64,000 nucleotides of DNA from Arthrobacter sp. 131MFCol6.1 (GCF_000374925.1 NZ_KB895552.1:1-64000), one strand, 5' to 3'; positions 1 to 8,678 are shown, counted from the first letter of the stretch. The notes: a model not told the origin generated them from the letters alone. Made by a program: numbers and translations.

Positions 1-282
1 GAGAACGCGCTGCCGGCCGAGACCACGCCCTTTGACGGCGGGTCCGACTACGACGCCTTCCTCTCGGCCGGCATTCCCGGCGGCGGGCTGTTCACCGGCG
101 ATGAGAAGAGGAAGACCCAGGCCCAGGCCCAGACCTATGGCGGGGAGGCCGGCAAGGACCTCGATCCCTGCTACCACGAGGCCTGCGACACCATCGCCAA
201 CACCAACCCGGAACTGCTCACCGAAATGTCCGGGGCCCTGGCCTACGGCACCCTGGCCTACGCGATGGCCAAGACCGGCTAA
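1..282 (+). CDS. M28 family aminopeptidase, C-terminal part only
   Basis: The reading frame is open from the first base and ends with TAA, giving the last 93 residues. The stretch DGGSDYDAFLSAGIPGGGLF followed by CYHEACDTIANTN matches the C-terminal zinc-binding region of secreted M28 aminopeptidases of the Streptomyces griseus type. In that family the His of the CYHxACDT motif is a zinc ligand and the two Cys form a disulfide. The enzyme would be exported and release N-terminal amino acids from peptides. The N-terminal part, including any signal peptide, lies outside the window. Family assignment is firm; substrate preference cannot be judged. Confidence 0.9.
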   Translation, partial: ENALPAETTPFDGGSDYDAFLSAGIPGGGLFTGDEKRKTQAQAQTYGGEAGKDLDPCYHEACDTIANTNPELLTEMSGALAYGTLAYAMAKTG

Positions 283-321
283 ACACCCCGCTTCGCCGCT
301 GACTCCGGACCGCCGCACGGG

Positions 322-344
322 AAGGTCCCCGGGCCGGGGACCTT
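322..344. terminator. Hairpin between convergent genes
   Basis: A perfect inverted repeat AAGGTCCCCG-GGC-CGGGGACCTT (10-bp arms, 3-nt loop) lies in the 81-bp gap between the convergent ends of the aminopeptidase gene and the deacetylase gene. It has no T-run but is placed to act as a bidirectional terminator. Confidence 0.65.
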
Positions 345-363
345 GCAAGGGCCGAATTGTGCC

Positions 364-1335
364 TTAGATTCCGGCCCCGCGCCGCGCCGGGGCTCCTTGG
401 GACTGCCGCACGGCGGCCGGCGTGAACTGTGCGCCGGTGTCCGGGAACCCGGGCACCGCAATGCGCGCGTGGGTGTGGATCTCCTCGACGGAGTCGCGCG
501 TGTGCTGCGCGATCTTCTCCATGGTGGTGACCCACATGCCGTCCATCGACTTGACCCGGTCCATCAGCTGCTCCAGGGCCACGGCCTTGGACGGCCGGCC
601 GGAAATGAAGGGATGGTTGGTCAGGACGAAGCAGCTCCCGGCAGCGTGGTGGGCCTCGGCCTCCAGCGTCCACATTTCCAGGACCTTGGCCGGGCTTTCG
701 ATGACGCCGCTTCCGGTGACGCCCGGGTAGAAGGCGTACTGCTCCCAGTCGTCCAGAGCCCAGTCGACAGGGATTTCCACGAGATCGCGGGGGTCCCCCT
801 CGGCAACGCTGAAGCGGTACGGCGCGTCGCCGTCGAGCAGGCTTGAGTCATAAAGGAACCCGCGGTCGGCAAGGAGCGTCGCGGAATGCCAGTTGAGCTC
901 CCACCACGGGGCACGGTAGCCGGTCGGCCGGACGCCGGCGGCCTTGGCCAGGGCATCCAGGCCCCGGTCGATGTACCGCGCCTCCGTGGCGGCGTCGATG
1001 CCCTGCATGGGTTCGTGCAGGTATCCGTGGTGCGCAATCTCGTGGCCGCCGTCGGCTATCCGCCGGACCACGTCCGGGTAGCATTCGGCGGTGAATCCCG
1101 GGACAAAGAACGTCGCCTGGATCTGCTGGCGCTCGAGGATCTGCAGGATCCGCGGGACGGCGACCTTGGGCCCGTAGGACTGGTGCGTCATGAGTGACAT
1201 GCGCCTGGTGCTCTGCGGGTCATGGGCGATGGTGCAGGATTCGGCGTCGACGTCGAAGGTGAAGGACGCTGCGGCCCGATGACCTTCGGGCCAGGTGATG
1301 GGATGGGCGGTGTCAGCGAAAGCGGGGAAGTTCAC
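364..1335 (-). CDS. Polysaccharide deacetylase-fold (NodB/PuuE-like) amidohydrolase
   Basis: 323 residues with a GTG start 15 bp after the permease stop; AGGAG lies in that gap, so the two genes are probably translationally coupled. The first motif FDVDAES near residue 27 and the second motif HEIAHHGYLHEP near residue 98 are the Asp and His-rich motifs of the NodB fold, in the form seen in HpPgdA- and PuuE-type enzymes rather than classic chitin deacetylases. No signal peptide is visible, so the enzyme is cytoplasmic. PuuE members are cofactor-free allantoinases. Together with the NCS1 permease and PucR regulator this suggests hydrolysis of a cyclic or linear amide such as a ureide or hydantoin. 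The substrate is inferred and not certain. Confidence 0.8.
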   Translation of the reverse strand: MNFPAFADTAHPITWPEGHRAAASFTFDVDAESCTIAHDPQSTRRMSLMTHQSYGPKVAVPRILQILERQQIQATFFVPGFTAECYPDVVRRIADGGHEIAHHGYLHEPMQGIDAATEARYIDRGLDALAKAAGVRPTGYRAPWWELNWHSATLLADRGFLYDSSLLDGDAPYRFSVAEGDPRDLVEIPVDWALDDWEQYAFYPGVTGSGVIESPAKVLEMWTLEAEAHHAAGSCFVLTNHPFISGRPSKAVALEQLMDRVKSMDGMWVTTMEKIAQHTRDSVEEIHTHARIAVPGFPDTGAQFTPAAVRQSQGAPARRGAGI

Positions 1336-1350
1336 GGGGCTGGTCTCCTG

Positions 1351-2877
1351 CTAGAGGGCGGTGCGGGTGGCTGACGGGACCGCGAGGTCGCTGGCGTGAG
1401 GCGCATCTGCAGCCTGTTCGCTGTCGGGAACATCAAGGAACTTGCGGTGAAAACGCGGGCCGAGGACGGCGTAGGCGGCAGCGCTGGACAGTCCTCCGGC
1501 GAGCCAGGACAAATCCCACCCGCCCAGGGCGACCGCTATGGGTCCCTGCATTGCCGGCACCAGCCCGTACATGAACAGCCAGGTGGCGAAGATGCCGATG
1601 ATCAATGAGGCGATGCCGGCCGGGTTCACGCCTGGCAGCCGCTTGGTACCGACGGCGTCGAACAGCCTGGCCGGGTTACCGGGCCAGCGCTTTTCGATCC
1701 AGAAGTAGTGGACCAGCATGACTCCGCCCCAGGCAGCCACCCAGGCGACCAGCCCAATCAGCCATGCGTCCAGCACGGAGGCGAAGTCCTCCTGGAAGAT
1801 GAAGAAGATCACGACCGCAAGGGAGAAGACGCCGACGAACAGGTTCAACTTGCGCCTGCTGATGGAGATGTCCAGCGCCTGTGTGGCTACGGAAAAGGTG
1901 TAGATGTTCAGGATGTTGGTCGCGATGGGGCCGTGCAGCACCATGAGCAGCACGGGCAGGGCCAGCGCGCCGAAGTTCAGGACGATGAGCTTGCCGGGGT
2001 CTATTTCCCCTGTGTTGGTGGCCAGGCTGGCCCCCAGGATGCCCAGCCAGACGACCGGGATGAACTGGCCCAGCACCGAGGCGAGGTAGACCTTGCGCTT
2101 GGGCACCGTGGTGCTGACGAAGCGCGAGTAGTCTGCGGCGTAGGTGAACCAGGTGATGCCCCAGCCGATGCCGATCGCCGTCATGACAGCGCTCATCGCA
2201 GCGACGCGTTCCGAGCCTTCCAGGATGTGTCCTGCCGGGCCGGCGTAGGTCCAGTTGATCTTCATGCCGAACCAAGCCACTGCCGACATCACGGTCAGGA
2301 TGATGATGGTCGGCGGGACGGTCCATTTTTCGAAGGCGGCGATGGCCTTGTAGCCGAACCAGGCAATGGTTACCTGGGCGGCCATGATGAAGGTGGCAAT
2401 GGCGATCTTCCACGCATAGTTGTGGGCCTCCGGATCAACCCACCCCAGGGTTCCGAACAGCGCCATGACCAGGTCCAGGATGATCCAGGTGTTGACTGCA
2501 CACCAGCCGATCACCAGAAGGGCCTGGATCGCCGCCGGGAGGTAGTTTCCGCGCCGGCCGAAGGCGGCGCGGGCCAGGACCATGCCGGTCGCCCCCGTCT
2601 TTTGCCCCAGCAGGACAAAGCATCCGAAGAGCAGCATCCCGATCAGGTTGCCAAGGACAAGGACGGTGACCGTGTCCGCGAACCCCAAGCCGAGCTGGAT
2701 GCCGAGCGCTCCGAGCACCCAGTTGATCGGGGCGAGGTTGGCGCCAGCCCAGATCCAGAACTGGCCGGACACTTTGCGCGTCCGCTCTGATTCGGGGATG
2801 GGGTGGAGCCACGCTTCGTGGTCTTCACTGGCTTCCGGCGCGGTGCCGGCTGGGGCCGCTGGGGATTTTTGTCGCAT
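1351..2877 (-). CDS. NCS1 family purine/cytosine/hydantoin-type permease
   Basis: 508 residues with about 12 hydrophobic segments. The N-terminal signature WIWAGANLAPINWVLGALGI is typical of nucleobase:cation symporter-1 proteins (cytosine, allantoin, hydantoin and uracil permeases). A start at 2877 is preferred over the longer frame to 2946 because CGGAGG lies 8 bases upstream of it. It is cotranscribed with the deacetylase-fold gene, so it probably imports that enzyme's substrate. The divergent PucR gene is the obvious regulator. The exact substrate cannot be read from sequence. Confidence 0.88.
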   Translation of the reverse strand: MRQKSPAAPAGTAPEASEDHEAWLHPIPESERTRKVSGQFWIWAGANLAPINWVLGALGIQLGLGFADTVTVLVLGNLIGMLLFGCFVLLGQKTGATGMVLARAAFGRRGNYLPAAIQALLVIGWCAVNTWIILDLVMALFGTLGWVDPEAHNYAWKIAIATFIMAAQVTIAWFGYKAIAAFEKWTVPPTIIILTVMSAVAWFGMKINWTYAGPAGHILEGSERVAAMSAVMTAIGIGWGITWFTYAADYSRFVSTTVPKRKVYLASVLGQFIPVVWLGILGASLATNTGEIDPGKLIVLNFGALALPVLLMVLHGPIATNILNIYTFSVATQALDISISRRKLNLFVGVFSLAVVIFFIFQEDFASVLDAWLIGLVAWVAAWGGVMLVHYFWIEKRWPGNPARLFDAVGTKRLPGVNPAGIASLIIGIFATWLFMYGLVPAMQGPIAVALGGWDLSWLAGGLSSAAAYAVLGPRFHRKFLDVPDSEQAADAPHASDLAVPSATRTAL

Positions 2878-2984
2878 GGGGAGCCTCCGAGGATGTGTGG
2901 GATTCCTCAAGATTATGTGTCGCAGGCCACATTCAGCCATATACAATGTGTCTAAACAAACGTAGAGCGACGTGACGGAGTGTA

Positions 2985-4529
2985 ATGTCCATTCGTCTTG
3001 AAGACGCCCTGAACCATCCGACGCTGGCGGCCGCCGATCCCGTCATCCGGGCAGCGGCCCGGGCTGCCGCCAGGACCCAGCTGCGGTGGATCCACTCCAG
3101 CGAAATCATCGACATCGCGCCGCTGCTTGCCGGCGGGGAGCTGCTGCTGACCGGCGGAGAAGCTCTCGCCCAGGCCTCCGAGGAGCGGCAGGTCAATTAC
3201 GTTCGCCAACTGGCAGAGCGGGGTGTGGCGGCCGTAGCCATCGAAACCGGGGTGGCCCTTCCGTCTCTGCCGTCCTCAATGGTGGCGGCCGCCGAAGCAG
3301 CCGGCCTTCCGCTGATCGAACTTCGCGCGGTGGTGCCGTTCGTCGGCGTCATGCAGGCCATAAACTCGATGCTGGTCAGTGACTCGGTGTCCCAATTGCG
3401 GCGGGCGGACGAGGCCAGCCACGCCATGGCAGTCGAGCTGGCGCACGGCGGAGGCCTGGACCGGATCCTCGCCGTGCTGGCCGGCATCATCAATGCCGAG
3501 GTGACCCTGACGTCCATAGCGGGCGCGACCCTGGCCAGCGCAACCCCGGGGCAGGCAGAGGCTTCCGACGCCGACGCCTCCTCCCCTGGGCCGCAGGAGC
3601 AGGCACGCCTGATCCACATCGACGTGCCGATCCGCGGCATTCTCGCTGCCCAGCTGTTGCTGCGGGTTCCGGCCGGCGAGGACGAGAACCTGGCCCGGAC
3701 AGCCGGGAACCGCTCAGTGGACATTCTGGCCCTGGCATTGCTCCAGCGGATGTCTCCCGGGCTCAAGGAAGTCGCCGGGGCGGCCCTGCTCCGCGCGATA
3801 GATTCGGGCAGCCAGACCTGGCGGCTCCAGCAGCTGGCTTCCGCGGCCGGGATTCCGCCGGGCGCCGCGCTCGTGGCCATCGTGATCCGCTCCGACATGC
3901 TCCAACAGCTCCGGGCGCCGGTGGAGCGCCTTCTGACCCGCGGGGCGCAGCCGAGCGCCACCTACGTCGACAACGCCGAGCTCCTGGCGGTGGCCGTCCA
4001 GCCGGGCGATAATCCGCGCGAAAGCCGGGATACGCTCCTGGCCGGCCTGCGGGGGCTGCCCGCGCTGGCCGATACGCTCGTCGCCGTTGGCCCGCTGGCC
4101 GCCGGGATCTCGGAAGCTCCCTGGTCCCTGTCGGAAGCCAGGCTCACGCTGGAATTGGCAGACTCGCTGGGACATTCACCGGCGGGGGCAACCGGCCCGC
4201 ACTGTCCCGTGATCGATTCCGAGGCATTCGCCGTCGAACGCCTTGCGGTGGGAAGCCTGGAGACCGAACAACGGCGCAACTTCGTGCGCCAGCAGCTGGG
4301 CGCACTCCTGGACCATGACACCCAACGCAATTCGCGGCTGCTCGATACCCTGGCCACCTGGCTCGATTCCGGATGCAACACCGCCCAGGCGGCCCGGGAG
4401 CTGCACGTGGAACGGCAGTCGATGCATCAACGGCTGCAGCGGATCTTCGAGCTGTGCGGCGGCGACCCCCGGCGGACGGGCCGGCTTGCGGCGTTGCATT
4501 TGGCCACGCGGCTGGCCCGGCTCTGCTGA
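2985..4529 (+). CDS. PucR family transcriptional regulator
   Basis: 514 residues. The N-terminal part (about 10-125) is a PucR domain beginning LEDALNHPTLAAADPV and carrying the LLAGGELLLTGGEAL segment. The C-terminal 60 residues (LLDTLATWLDSGCNTAQAAR and VERQSMHQRLQRI) form the PucR/CdaR-type helix-turn-helix. Family members activate purine and related nitrogen-source catabolism. It is divergent from the NCS1 permease across 107 bp, a typical regulator-target layout. The ATG is preceded by GACGGAGTGTA, giving a GGAG ribosome site. Confidence 0.9.
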   Translation: MSIRLEDALNHPTLAAADPVIRAAARAAARTQLRWIHSSEIIDIAPLLAGGELLLTGGEALAQASEERQVNYVRQLAERGVAAVAIETGVALPSLPSSMVAAAEAAGLPLIELRAVVPFVGVMQAINSMLVSDSVSQLRRADEASHAMAVELAHGGGLDRILAVLAGIINAEVTLTSIAGATLASATPGQAEASDADASSPGPQEQARLIHIDVPIRGILAAQLLLRVPAGEDENLARTAGNRSVDILALALLQRMSPGLKEVAGAALLRAIDSGSQTWRLQQLASAAGIPPGAALVAIVIRSDMLQQLRAPVERLLTRGAQPSATYVDNAELLAVAVQPGDNPRESRDTLLAGLRGLPALADTLVAVGPLAAGISEAPWSLSEARLTLELADSLGHSPAGATGPHCPVIDSEAFAVERLAVGSLETEQRRNFVRQQLGALLDHDTQRNSRLLDTLATWLDSGCNTAQAARELHVERQSMHQRLQRIFELCGGDPRRTGRLAALHLATRLARLC

Positions 4530-4559
4530 GGCGGGTGCGCGTTGCTTGCCGGCCCGGCG

Positions 4560-5387
4560 TTAGTCGTTGCCGCGGGACGCGCGGCCGCCCAGCCGGCTGG
4601 TGATTTTGTCCGCCGCAGCCGCGCACGCTTCGCCCAGGCTCTGCAGTCCTTCGCGTGAGACGCGGAACCGGGGCGCCGAGATCAGGACGGCCGCCACGAT
4701 GTCGCCGCGGTGGTCGTGGACGGGAGCGGCCACGCCCACTTCGTCGATGGAGGATTCGCCGTAGTTGATGGCCCAGCCGCGGGCCGTCACATCCTTGAGC
4801 TTGATCTGGTAGCCATCCAGGCCCGCGTCATCAAGTCCTGGGTAGCTGATCGCTCCGCTGCGCAGGAGGGTTCGGACGCGTTCGACGGGCGCTGCGGCCA
4901 GGAAGACCTGCACGGAGGCGCTCATGGCGTCGGTGTACCGGGCTCCCAGCGGGGTGGTGTGCTTGATCTGGTGGTGGCTGGCGATCTGCTCCACGCACAT
5001 CGACTCGGCGCCGTTCCACACCATGAGGGCACTGGTTTCGCCGGTCTGTTCGGTGAGTTCGCGCAGGACCGGATACGCCACGCGCCGTTCTTCCAGTTCG
5101 GCGAGCAACGGTCCGGCGACGGCGATCAGCCCCAGCCCCAGCCGGAAGCGGCGGGTTTCCGGATCGCGTTCCACCAGGTGTTCTTGTTCGAAGGTGGCCA
5201 GGATCCGGGAAACGGTGCTCTTGTGCAGGCCCACCCGGTTGGCGATCTCGGTGACCCCGAGCAACGGTTCGTCCGCCGTGAAGGTTCGCAGCACGGCGAT
5301 GGCGTTGACGATGACGGAGGTGCCCTTGGTGTCGCCGTTTCCGGTGGTCCCGGGAGATTCTGCTGGGGTCATGGTGTCTACCATCAT
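4560..5387 (-). CDS. IclR family transcriptional regulator (likely creatine regulator)
   Basis: 275 residues from the chosen ATG. The winged HTH (VIVNAIAVLRTFTADEPLLG, then HKSTVSRILATFEQE) is followed by the IclR effector domain (LTEQTGETSALMVWNGAESM to DHRGDIVAAVLISAPRFRV). Neither this ATG, the next in-frame ATG at 5382-5384, nor the one at 5372 has a strong ribosome site, so the start is uncertain by up to five codons. It lies downstream of creatinase on the same strand but behind a strong terminator, so it probably has its own promoter. The natural target is the palindrome upstream of the transporter-creatinase operon. That link is inferred from position. Confidence 0.88.
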   Translation of the reverse strand: MMVDTMTPAESPGTTGNGDTKGTSVIVNAIAVLRTFTADEPLLGVTEIANRVGLHKSTVSRILATFEQEHLVERDPETRRFRLGLGLIAVAGPLLAELEERRVAYPVLRELTEQTGETSALMVWNGAESMCVEQIASHHQIKHTTPLGARYTDAMSASVQVFLAAAPVERVRTLLRSGAISYPGLDDAGLDGYQIKLKDVTARGWAINYGESSIDEVGVAAPVHDHRGDIVAAVLISAPRFRVSREGLQSLGEACAAAADKITSRLGGRASRGND

Positions 5388-5404
5388 TCCGCATGGGGGC
5401 CCAA

Positions 5405-5435
5405 AAGCGGCGCCACGGTGGACGTGGCGCCGCTT
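5405..5435 (-). terminator. Rho-independent terminator after creatinase
   Basis: Perfect 13-bp arms AAGCGGCGCCACG and CGTGGCGCCGCTT with a 5-nt loop. Read on the minus strand the hairpin is followed by TTTTGG. It lies 35 bp after the creatinase stop and separates creatinase from the iclR gene. Confidence 0.85.
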
Positions 5436-5469
5436 CTGCTGTCCGTCCCTTTCAGGGGGTGTGGGCCGC

Positions 5470-6726
5470 TCAGGCGCCCACGATGTTGTATTCCGGGCCG
5501 AACGGGAACTTCGTGATGTTCTCGGCTCCGTCCTCACCGACCACCAGGATGTCGTGCTCGCGGTAGCCGCCGGCGCCCGGCTGGCCGTCCAGGACGGTGA
5601 TCATGGGTTCCATGGAGACCACCATGCCGGGCTCGAGTACGGTGTCGATGTCCTCGCGGAGTTCCAGTCCGGCCTCGCGGCCGTAGTAGTGGCTCAGAAC
5701 GCCGAACGAATGTCCGTAGCCGAACGTCCGGTTGGCAAGGAGTCCGTGGCCCACGTAGATCTCGTTCAGCTCGGCGGCAATGTCCTTGCAGACAGCTCCC
5801 GGCTTGATGAGCTCTAGGCCGCGCTTGTGGACCTCCACGTTGATGTTCCACAGCTCCAGGGAGCGGGCGTCGGGTTCGCCGTAGAACAAAGTGCGCTCCA
5901 GTGCGGTGTAGTACCCGGACGTCATGGGGAAGCAGTTCAGGGACAGGATGTCGTGTTCCTGGATCTTGCGCGTGGTGGCCCAGTTGTGGGCTCCGTCGGT
6001 GTTGATGCCGGACTGGAACCATACCCAGGTGTCACGAATTTCCGAATCCGGGAACGTCCGGGCGATTTCGTGGACCATGGCCTCGGTGCCGATCAGGGCG
6101 ACCTCATATTCGGTGATGCCGGCGGTGATGGCGTTGCGGATGGCTTCGCCGCCCAGGTCGCCGATGCGGGCCCCGTGCTTGATCACCTCGATCTCGTCAG
6201 CCGATTTGATCATCCGCTGGCGCATCGCGGCCTGGGCCACGTCCACCAGGGTGGCCCCGGCAAAGGCTGCCTGGATCTTGTTCCGGTTGTCCAGCGGGAG
6301 CGAATCGTCTTCGACGCCGAGCCGGCGGGGGTTGATGCCGCGGGTGCGCAGCGCCTCCTGGATGGCGAAGATGTAGTTGTCCCGGCGCCAGTCCGTGTAC
6401 ACCACGTTGTCGCCGTAGCTGCGCCGCCACGGCATGCCGGCGTCGATGTTGGCCGTAACCGTCACGGTGTCGTCCTTGGTGACCACCATGGCGTAGGACC
6501 GGCCGAAGTAGGTGAAGAGGAAGTCCGAGTAGTACTTGATGGAGTGGTAGCTGGTCAGGACGACGGCATCCAGGTCCTTCTCCGCCATGATGCGGCGCAG
6601 TCCGCCGAGCCGGCGCTCAAATTCGGCGTTGGAAAAGGTCAGCTTTTCCTTCTGCCCGTTGTGCAGGACTTTCAGTCGCTCCAGTTCGGCGATGGACGAA
6701 GCGTTGTTGGAGGTTGCGATGGTCAT
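5470..6726 (-). CDS. Creatinase (creatine amidinohydrolase)
   Basis: 418 residues, close to the 400-410 of known creatinases. The enzyme hydrolyses creatine to sarcosine and urea (EC 3.5.3.3) in the cytoplasm. The fold is pitta-bread (M24-like), but the sequence follows creatinase along its whole length: YGDNVVYTDWRRDN, WFQSGINTDGAHN with the catalytic His at residue 247 (His232 in the Pseudomonas putida enzyme), SGYYTALERTLF and VVSMEPM with the substrate-binding glutamates, and FGYGHSFGVLSHYYGREAG. It follows the transporter gene by 62 bp and is divergently arrayed with the sarcosine operon, which consumes its product. A generic Xaa-Pro aminopeptidase is excluded because the M24 metal ligands are absent. 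Confidence 0.95.
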   Translation of the reverse strand: MTIATSNNASSIAELERLKVLHNGQKEKLTFSNAEFERRLGGLRRIMAEKDLDAVVLTSYHSIKYYSDFLFTYFGRSYAMVVTKDDTVTVTANIDAGMPWRRSYGDNVVYTDWRRDNYIFAIQEALRTRGINPRRLGVEDDSLPLDNRNKIQAAFAGATLVDVAQAAMRQRMIKSADEIEVIKHGARIGDLGGEAIRNAITAGITEYEVALIGTEAMVHEIARTFPDSEIRDTWVWFQSGINTDGAHNWATTRKIQEHDILSLNCFPMTSGYYTALERTLFYGEPDARSLELWNINVEVHKRGLELIKPGAVCKDIAAELNEIYVGHGLLANRTFGYGHSFGVLSHYYGREAGLELREDIDTVLEPGMVVSMEPMITVLDGQPGAGGYREHDILVVGEDGAENITKFPFGPEYNIVGA

Positions 6727-6788
6727 GGTGGTGGTGCCTTTCTGCAGTGCTGTTCTTTGGAGGGGAAAATTTGGGGGGCCGGCCGGGG

Positions 6789-8198
6789 CTACTCGTGGCG
6801 CAGCGGTTCTTTGCTGGTTTCCCGGGAGAGCGCCACGGCGATCAGGGAGATGGCCGCGGCACCGGCCAGGTACCAGGCCGGCGCCAGGTCATTGGCCGTC
6901 GCGGCGATCAGGAGGGTGGCCATGAACGGCGCAGTGCCGCCGAAGAGCGCGTTGGAGAGATTGAAGCTGACAGCGAAGCCGCTGTAGCGGACGCGGGTGG
7001 GGAACATTTCCGCCAGGAAGCTCGGGAGCGTGCCGTCGTTGAGCGTCAGCATGCCGCCCAGCAGGATCTGGACCAGGACGATCACCAGGAAGTTCCCGGT
7101 GCCCAGCAGGGCGAAAGCCGGCACGGTCAGCAGGATGAAGCTCAGGGATGCGGCGATCAGCACTTTCTTGCGGCCGTAGCGGTCCGAGAGCATACCGGTC
7201 AGGAAGATGAACCCGATGTATGTCACCAGGGCGATGGTGGTGGCCAGGAAGGATTCGGCCGCACCGAGACCGAGCTCCGAGGACAGGTACGTGGGCATGT
7301 AGCTCAGGATCACGTAGAACCCGACGGCGTTGAGCAGCACGGCTCCGACTGCCTTCAGCAGCAACCGCCAGTGGTTCCGGAAGAGGCTGGATACCGGGGC
7401 CTTGATGGCCTGGTCCTCCTCTGCCAGTTCGCGGAACACCGGCGTGTCTTCGAGCTTGGTGCGGATATAGCGTCCGATCAGGCCCATCGGGGCGGCGAGG
7501 AGGAACGGCAGGCGCCATCCCCAGCTCTGCATCGCCTCTGCGCTGAGCAGGACGGTCAGCAGGCCCGCGAGCAGGGAGCCCAGCAGCAGGCCCGCGGCCG
7601 TGCTGGCCGGAACCACGGCCGCGTAGAGGCCGCGCTTGTTGGCCGGGGCGTATTCCACCAGGAAGGCCGACGCGCCGGCATATTCGCCCGAGGCCGAGAA
7701 GCCCTGGACGACGCGCACCACCAGGAGAAGGATCGGCGCCCAGATGCCGATGGCGTTGTATCCCGGGATCAGGGCGATGCAGAAGGTCGCTCCGGACATG
7801 ATCAGGATTGACAGGGAAAGCGCGGTACGGCGCCCCACCCGATCGCCAATGTGGCCCCAGACAAAACCGCCCAGCGGCCGCACCAGGAATGAGATCGCGA
7901 ACAAGGCGAAGGTCAGCAAAAGCGCGGTCTGGGGATTGGACTCGGGGAAGAAGACCGCGGCGATTGTTGCGGCCAGGTAGCCGTAGACGGCGTAGTCGAA
8001 CCATTCGACGAAGTTCCCGATGAAGCTGGCGGCGACCACCCGCCGTCGGGTTTCCCTGCTGACTGCGGGATCGTGGCCGCCAGGGGCCGCATGGCCGCTC
8101 AACGTAGTTTGTCCCGAGGAAGTACTGCCATGCCCGTTATTCGACTCCGGGCTGGGCTGCCCCGCAAGAGTGGCGGGGGAGGAATTTTCGTTACTCAT
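6789..8198 (-). CDS. MHS-type MFS transporter, probable creatine or sarcosine importer
   Basis: 469 residues with 12 predicted transmembrane segments after a 45-residue Ser/Gly/Pro-rich cytoplasmic N-terminus. GNFVEWFDYAVYGYLA and GHIGDRVGRRTAL are the hallmark first-helix and loop 2-3 motifs of metabolite:H+ symporters (the ProP, KgtP and ShiA group). It is the first gene of the two-gene operon with creatinase, driven by the promoter at 8249-8277, so the likely cargo is creatine or a related methylated guanidino compound. The cargo is inferred from the neighbour only. Confidence 0.88.
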   Translation of the reverse strand: MSNENSSPATLAGQPSPESNNGHGSTSSGQTTLSGHAAPGGHDPAVSRETRRRVVAASFIGNFVEWFDYAVYGYLAATIAAVFFPESNPQTALLLTFALFAISFLVRPLGGFVWGHIGDRVGRRTALSLSILIMSGATFCIALIPGYNAIGIWAPILLLVVRVVQGFSASGEYAGASAFLVEYAPANKRGLYAAVVPASTAAGLLLGSLLAGLLTVLLSAEAMQSWGWRLPFLLAAPMGLIGRYIRTKLEDTPVFRELAEEDQAIKAPVSSLFRNHWRLLLKAVGAVLLNAVGFYVILSYMPTYLSSELGLGAAESFLATTIALVTYIGFIFLTGMLSDRYGRKKVLIAASLSFILLTVPAFALLGTGNFLVIVLVQILLGGMLTLNDGTLPSFLAEMFPTRVRYSGFAVSFNLSNALFGGTAPFMATLLIAATANDLAPAWYLAGAAAISLIAVALSRETSKEPLRHE

Positions 8199-8220
8199 GT
8201 GTCCACCAAAGTGTTTTGGA

Positions 8221-8237
8221 GTTGCAATCAGTGCAAC
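8221..8237 (-). promoter_or_regulatory. Operator palindrome for the transporter-creatinase operon
   Basis: GTTGCAATCAGTGCAAC has perfect 6-bp arms and a 5-nt centre. It starts 12 bases downstream of the -10 element on the minus strand, so it covers the transcription start region, a repressor position. A further TTGCA half-site lies at 8242-8246, between this palindrome and the -10. The neighbouring IclR protein is the best candidate binder. Confidence 0.65.
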
Positions 8238-8248
8238 GCTGTTGCACC

Positions 8249-8277
8249 AGATTAGGCGTGACGCATGACACAGTCAA
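8249..8277 (-). promoter_or_regulatory. Promoter of the transporter-creatinase operon
   Basis: On the minus strand TTGACT (8277-8272) is followed after exactly 17 bp by TAATCT (8254-8249). The -35 is near consensus and the -10 is moderate. The implied transcript has a leader of about 45 nt containing the TTGCA palindrome. Confidence 0.6.
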
Positions 8278-8355
8278 TGCTTTTTTGTTTCCGACCTTGC
8301 GCACAGCGTGGGAGAGATGTCGCCGCAGCCGCGCGGTAGATGCCCGCAAGGCGAC

Positions 8356-8390
8356 TGCAAGACAGTTGCATTCAGCGTGACAGCGTTGCA
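8356..8390. promoter_or_regulatory. Second cluster of TTGCA boxes
   Basis: TGCAA-GACAG-TTGCA (8356-8370) repeats the inverted arrangement seen at 8221-8237 with the arms reversed, and another TTGCA follows at 8386-8390. This lies about 80-115 bp upstream of the operon's -35 and may be an auxiliary operator allowing looping. No other gene start is close. Confidence 0.4.
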
Positions 8391-8573
8391 CATTTGCGAC
8401 GCACGTGCGTCAGCTTGGGAAAAGCTTGAGCCGGCAGGCGCCGCAGTTCCGCCCCGACCGACGCGGTGGCAAACTGGGTGGACTATCGAGTGACTGGGGG
8501 GTCCACGTCAGGAGATCGTCATGGGCATTCTGGTACGCACGCGCACTTCCGGCCGCCGGACGGCGGGCCAGCC

Positions 8574-8678
8574 ATGATGGCCGGGTGGGCATATCTCATG
8601 GCGGCAATCATGACCGTCGATTCGCTCCTGCTGGGACTGCTCCTGATGAACGTGAAGTGGCCGAAGCGCTGGAAGTAA
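8574..8678 (+). CDS. Possible 34-residue membrane miniprotein
   Basis: Between the creatinase promoter and the convergent GntR gene, a short frame from ATGATGGCC encodes a single hydrophobic helix (WAYLMAAIMTVDSLLLGLLL) capped by a basic, Trp-rich tail (MNVKWPKRWK). Such a profile resembles the small accessory subunits of some transporters. The ribosome site is poor, and an upstream in-frame ATG at 8466 would give 70 residues. The gap 8391-8573 holds nothing else that I recognise. Low confidence that it is translated. Confidence 0.3.
   Translation: MMAGWAYLMAAIMTVDSLLLGLLLMNVKWPKRWK

Noticed and set aside
5470..6726. Reading the M24-fold protein as Xaa-Pro aminopeptidase
   Set aside because: Creatinase-specific motifs run along the whole length and the metal-binding residues of M24 peptidases are not present.
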